Made by a program: the position numbers and the translations under genes
DNA from: JAAYAY01 sp964429355
GTDB taxonomy: Bacteria; Planctomycetota; Planctomycetia; Pirellulales; Thermoguttaceae
Length of the DNA: 6,804 nucleotides
NCBI GenBank assembly: GCA_964429355.1
Contig: CAYSCH010000465.1
Location: 1 to 6,804 of the forward strand
Reading direction: 5' to 3'
Part shown: positions 5,101-6,804 of the stretch, piece after piece
How positions within the stretch are numbered: the first letter of the stretch is position 1
How the letters are laid out: every line of letters begins with the position of its first letter
The notes under the pieces: model-generated
The model's database searches: none
What the model saw: the letters and a program-made list of their open reading frames with translations, nothing else
Told to the model about the DNA's origin: nothing

Positions 5101-6804
5101 AAGCTCCTCGGCGGCACTGGCAACGACTGGCTCTACGGTGGGTCCGAGGACGATGAATTGCTGGGCGGTCCCGGAATGGATCACCTGTCCGGGGGCGACG
5201 GCGCCGACAGACTCGACGGCCAGGCTGGCGACGATACGCTCGAGGGAGGAATCGGCGACGACACCTACGTCTGGTGCGTGGGGACCGGCGGCGACAATTT
5301 CACTGAGTTGGGAGGAAACGACCATATTTCGATCCGCGGTGCCACCGAAGTGATTCCGACCGACGTCCGCGACGGGATCCCCGGCGTGACCGAACTCGGC
5401 GACGTCATCGAATTGATCGGCAATGGCGTCGTGACGGTCCGGACGAGCGGCGGCACGATCGTCCTCGACAACATCGAGAGCATCGGCGTGGCGGCAGGTG
5501 GTGGCTCGGACAGGATCACCCTCCACAATCTGGGCCATACGGAGGTTGAGCGGCTATCCATCGATCTCAGCTCGCCCGATGAGGCGGACGAGGCCGACGG
5601 CGACACCGTCATCGTTACCGGCAGTGATACTGAAACTGACAACTTAGAGGAAAAGAACGATGAAATCGTCGTATGGGGCGGCATGGAGAACAAGGGCGAA
5701 GGGGCGGTACCTGCGGGAGGCGGCAAGGAAGTAGTCCGGATCAGTCATACGACCGGCACAACGAAGTGTGAGGCCGTGATCCTCAACAGCGACCCGGCCA
5801 GGGACCGGTTGTATATCCAGGGCTCTGTCGGAAACGACACGTTGACTGTGTCGTCCGGCGAAGACGGCGTCCGCGCCCAGGACCTCGTCACCCTCAAACT
5901 CGACGGCGGCGAGGGCGACGACGTGCTCAGCACGGTCTACAGCAACGTGGAGATCCTCGGCGGCGCAGGGGACGACGATCTCGTCGTCCTGGACGATATT
6001 CACAGCAGCCAGACAGCGCACATTGATCTGGGCGACAAGAACGTGGCCGTGTACCTGGGACAGAGAGCGACCGCTCCCGATCACTTGATTTCCTATTCCG
6101 GCGTGGAGAAGAAAGTCACGTTGAGCCTGAAGAACCCGGACCGTACCACGCCGCGGGAAGAAACGGAGGTTAGGGTGCTGAGTACGATCGCCGGCGGTGT
6201 GATGATCGAAGGGGCTGACGGCATCGACACGACCGACAAGGTCATCATCCCCAAAGGTCGCAATACCAACGGACTTTCCGGCACGCTCGCCGCCGGTTCC
6301 GTCTCCGGCTTGGGGTATGCGGGCCCAATCGCTCACAACAATCTGGAGACGCTGACTCTGGACCTGGGATCGGGCGCCGACACACTCACCATCACGGGCA
6401 CCGGAGCGGTCTCAACGAGCGTCACGGGCAGTGGCGGCATCGACACGGTGAGAATCGACATTCAGGACCCCGGTACCGTGGCCGAGTCGGCCTTCGACGG
6501 CTTGACGTTCATCGTAGAGACCCTTGTCGTCGAGCACACGATCGCGGGAAGTGCTGCATGGCGGCTGGAAGACGGACACGTCTGGATCGACCGGTCGGGC
6601 GGCAGCGTCGAGATCATCCACCTTGACGGCGTCAATCAGGTCCGTTTCGAGGGTCACGACGACGGCCTCGACACGTTGACGATCGTCGAGACGGGGGCTG
6701 AGCCCCGGACGGTCGTGCTCGAGGAAGACAAAGTCCTTGTCCAGTCCGGCGGCCGGGTCCTTTCGTTCAACACTCTTTCGTTCGAGTCCTCGCCTGATGA
6801 AGAG
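2197..6804 (+). CDS. Giant LEPR-XLL / RTX-type planctomycete surface or secreted protein (partial, 3' end outside window)
   Basis: A single frame of 1536 codons runs without a stop to the window edge. Residues 1-33 are Arg/Gly-rich with no classical hydrophobic signal peptide. LEPLEDRRLLS at 34-44 is the LEPR-XLL type leader of planctomycete giant proteins, thought to be linked to export. Residues about 185-330 form a beta-rich module (AEWTFELTFGVSEAEGFFVS). Residues about 375-465 are helical, with PLKPVVDFLTDPVPVISDL. Residues 489-530 are highly charged. Residues about 530-830 form a second beta-rich region (FPFLKDP, LGAGYDMFGV, DGFYF, DGRVRIGEM). From 839 (NGTLKLYMGTDA) a linker leads to seven RTX nonapeptides at 963-1025, which should bind calcium and fold as a beta-roll outside the cell. 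The tail from 1026 is beta-rich with degenerate GGxGDD and SGADTL motifs. Adhesion or a structural surface role is likely, but no enzyme site is visible. Any sorting signal or further repeats would lie beyond the window. Confidence 0.88.
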   Translation, partial: MKPVISRCVGVCSHGLARRIHGEGWGSRFRALRLEPLEDRRLLSLTPVEPGGVTDSPGLLEVSEVLAESNDGGASLALIETALPAFLASLQDELNAVVFTAPAPLVGDQLSETGSPGQFLDTIAGKLTGNWLTSGSGESVEIDEVRSALRSTLRSLVDNDGDLSITHTGTNDSDWIQFQLSLVSQAVTDRLDVDLALGVDPMIDPRLGITDQVDVSAEWTFELTFGVSEAEGFFVSTAAANELTVEVTATLPDTFAAKGVVGVFGALIEADGASTFSSSYAIDLADAGGDGTLLAPNYAELLVDATLTGTGTVNLDVDASFIPDFVADAEREALFNLVVTADTAITYTFDHADTQPKVQAGEEPEGQFGDPVIVAFENVTLNLGKFFTEFVDPTIRKIQETLEPLKPVVDFLTDPVPVISDLSGDDVTVLDLAATVAASTGQGGLADGIEKAKTIVTFIDGFLDLPVPFTPNLDAEYEETNIGKFKVEVEPPEWPEYLPAYEDDNKDPRPKKQRDEELERDRAYQDARNGLLSAGEGEGEFFTRFGAQLQFPFLKDPTIVSAMLMGDTDVDLVTFGIAFDFGFKFEYSYPVIPGLLNADLGFGFDAALQLGAGYDMFGVAALTHSLDFSDQQKLEDSVDANLYRLVDGFYFDDHNDQGAEDGKIDTTDPTNPANDAPELTLSATMTAGASLGPKLGPFKAVVGVSLNFGTHIFFDLNDLPESQNDAQFDYVHELLNQHDPEVPAKPYSYDGRVRIGEMQLIAAADPAGIFNYSGALTVGMDVYVKVTLKIGWFQCTLIDETWNLFNKVIYDFNIYQLEDEKVLAGQRLNAPVVGTVDGNGTLKLYMGTDAVHREHTGPDRGNEPSPETRESFSVTSQGLTDSNNPAGGETLEVMFQAWDPQSGQWVARGKQIFKNVKKIEASGGVGDDRILVDDTVAARVDLRGGGDNDELSYAGSGVAELYGDAGNDKLLGGTGNDWLYGGSEDDELLGGPGMDHLSGGDGADRLDGQAGDDTLEGGIGDDTYVWCVGTGGDNFTELGGNDHISIRGATEVIPTDVRDGIPGVTELGDVIELIGNGVVTVRTSGGTIVLDNIESIGVAAGGGSDRITLHNLGHTEVERLSIDLSSPDEADEADGDTVIVTGSDTETDNLEEKNDEIVVWGGMENKGEGAVPAGGGKEVVRISHTTGTTKCEAVILNSDPARDRLYIQGSVGNDTLTVSSGEDGVRAQDLVTLKLDGGEGDDVLSTVYSNVEILGGAGDDDLVVLDDIHSSQTAHIDLGDKNVAVYLGQRATAPDHLISYSGVEKKVTLSLKNPDRTTPREETEVRVLSTIAGGVMIEGADGIDTTDKVIIPKGRNTNGLSGTLAAGSVSGLGYAGPIAHNNLETLTLDLGSGADTLTITGTGAVSTSVTGSGGIDTVRIDIQDPGTVAESAFDGLTFIVETLVVEHTIAGSAAWRLEDGHVWIDRSGGSVEIIHLDGVNQVRFEGHDDGLDTLTIVETGAEPRTVVLEEDKVLVQSGGRVLSFNTLSFESSPDEE
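2296..2328 (+). other. LEPR-XLL type N-terminal motif in the giant protein
   Basis: These codons specify LEPLEDRRLLS (residues 34-44), preceded by the basic RFRALR. The motif is found near the N-terminus of many very long planctomycete proteins and is the strongest taxonomic marker in this window. Its exact function is not established; it occupies the place where a signal peptide would be expected. Confidence 0.85.
5083..5271 (+). repeat. Seven tandem RTX calcium-binding nonapeptide repeats (protein level)
   Basis: Residues 963-1025 divide exactly into seven 9-residue units: GDAGNDKLL, GGTGNDWLY, GGSEDDELL, GGPGMDHLS, GGDGADRLD, GQAGDDTLE and GGIGDDTYV. They follow the hemolysin-type pattern GGxGxDxLx, where the G/D turns bind calcium and the hydrophobic positions form a parallel beta-roll. 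Units 3 and 6 deviate at one glycine each. At DNA level the units are diverged, so the block is old rather than a fresh tandem duplication. Confidence 0.9.
5905..5985 (+). repeat. Two isolated RTX-like motifs in the beta-rich tail
   Basis: DGGEGDDVL (residues 1236-1244) and GGAGDDDLV (1255-1263) are good single nonapeptide matches 19 residues apart, separated by STVYSNVEIL. They suggest that the tail is also a calcium-stabilised solenoid with irregular spacing. Confidence 0.65.

Noticed and set aside
4237..5538. 433-codon open frame on the minus strand
   Set aside because: It is antisense to the RTX block and flanking region; its composition is explained as the shadow of GGxGxD codons on the other strand.
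1..6804. CRISPR array, tRNA, rRNA or transposase gene
   Set aside because: I saw no regularly spaced direct repeats, no tRNA-like cloverleaf, no ribosomal RNA core sequences and no transposase motif on either strand.

Overview
The window reads as GC-rich DNA from a planctomycete (Planctomycetota). The main evidence is the N-terminal signature LEPLEDRRLLS on a very long protein at the right-hand end; this LEPR-XLL type motif is typical of the giant secreted repeat proteins of that phylum. Every gene that can be supported lies on the + strand. The long antisense reading frames are side effects of GC-rich codon use.

Left end (1-870): a possible 11-codon tail of an upstream gene, a short spacer with a perfect TTGACA hexamer, then a complete 235-codon gene for a small iron-sulfur protein of the QueG / COG1600 type with two 4Fe-4S cluster motifs.

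Middle (871-1640): the remains of a larger gene. Its product looks like the C-terminal part of a carbohydrate-active or similar secreted enzyme with a carbohydrate-binding-like segment. The 5' part is missing, and the reading frame breaks once near 1216-1224, so it is called a pseudogene.

Spacer (1641-2196): about 550 bases with no convincing gene but many inverted repeats. These include an 80-bp chain of abutting palindromes at 2034-2113, just upstream of the next gene.

Right end (2197-6804): one uninterrupted frame of 1536 codons that runs off the window. It encodes a giant, probably exported protein: the LEPR-XLL leader, several beta-rich modules that recur in planctomycete giant proteins, a block of exactly seven RTX-type calcium-binding nonapeptides, and a long beta-rich tail of degenerate repeats. 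The C-terminus is not visible.

Nothing suggests that these genes form one pathway. The most unusual parts are the giant protein, the decayed gene and the palindrome-rich spacer. I see no evidence of a defence, mobile or biosynthetic system.
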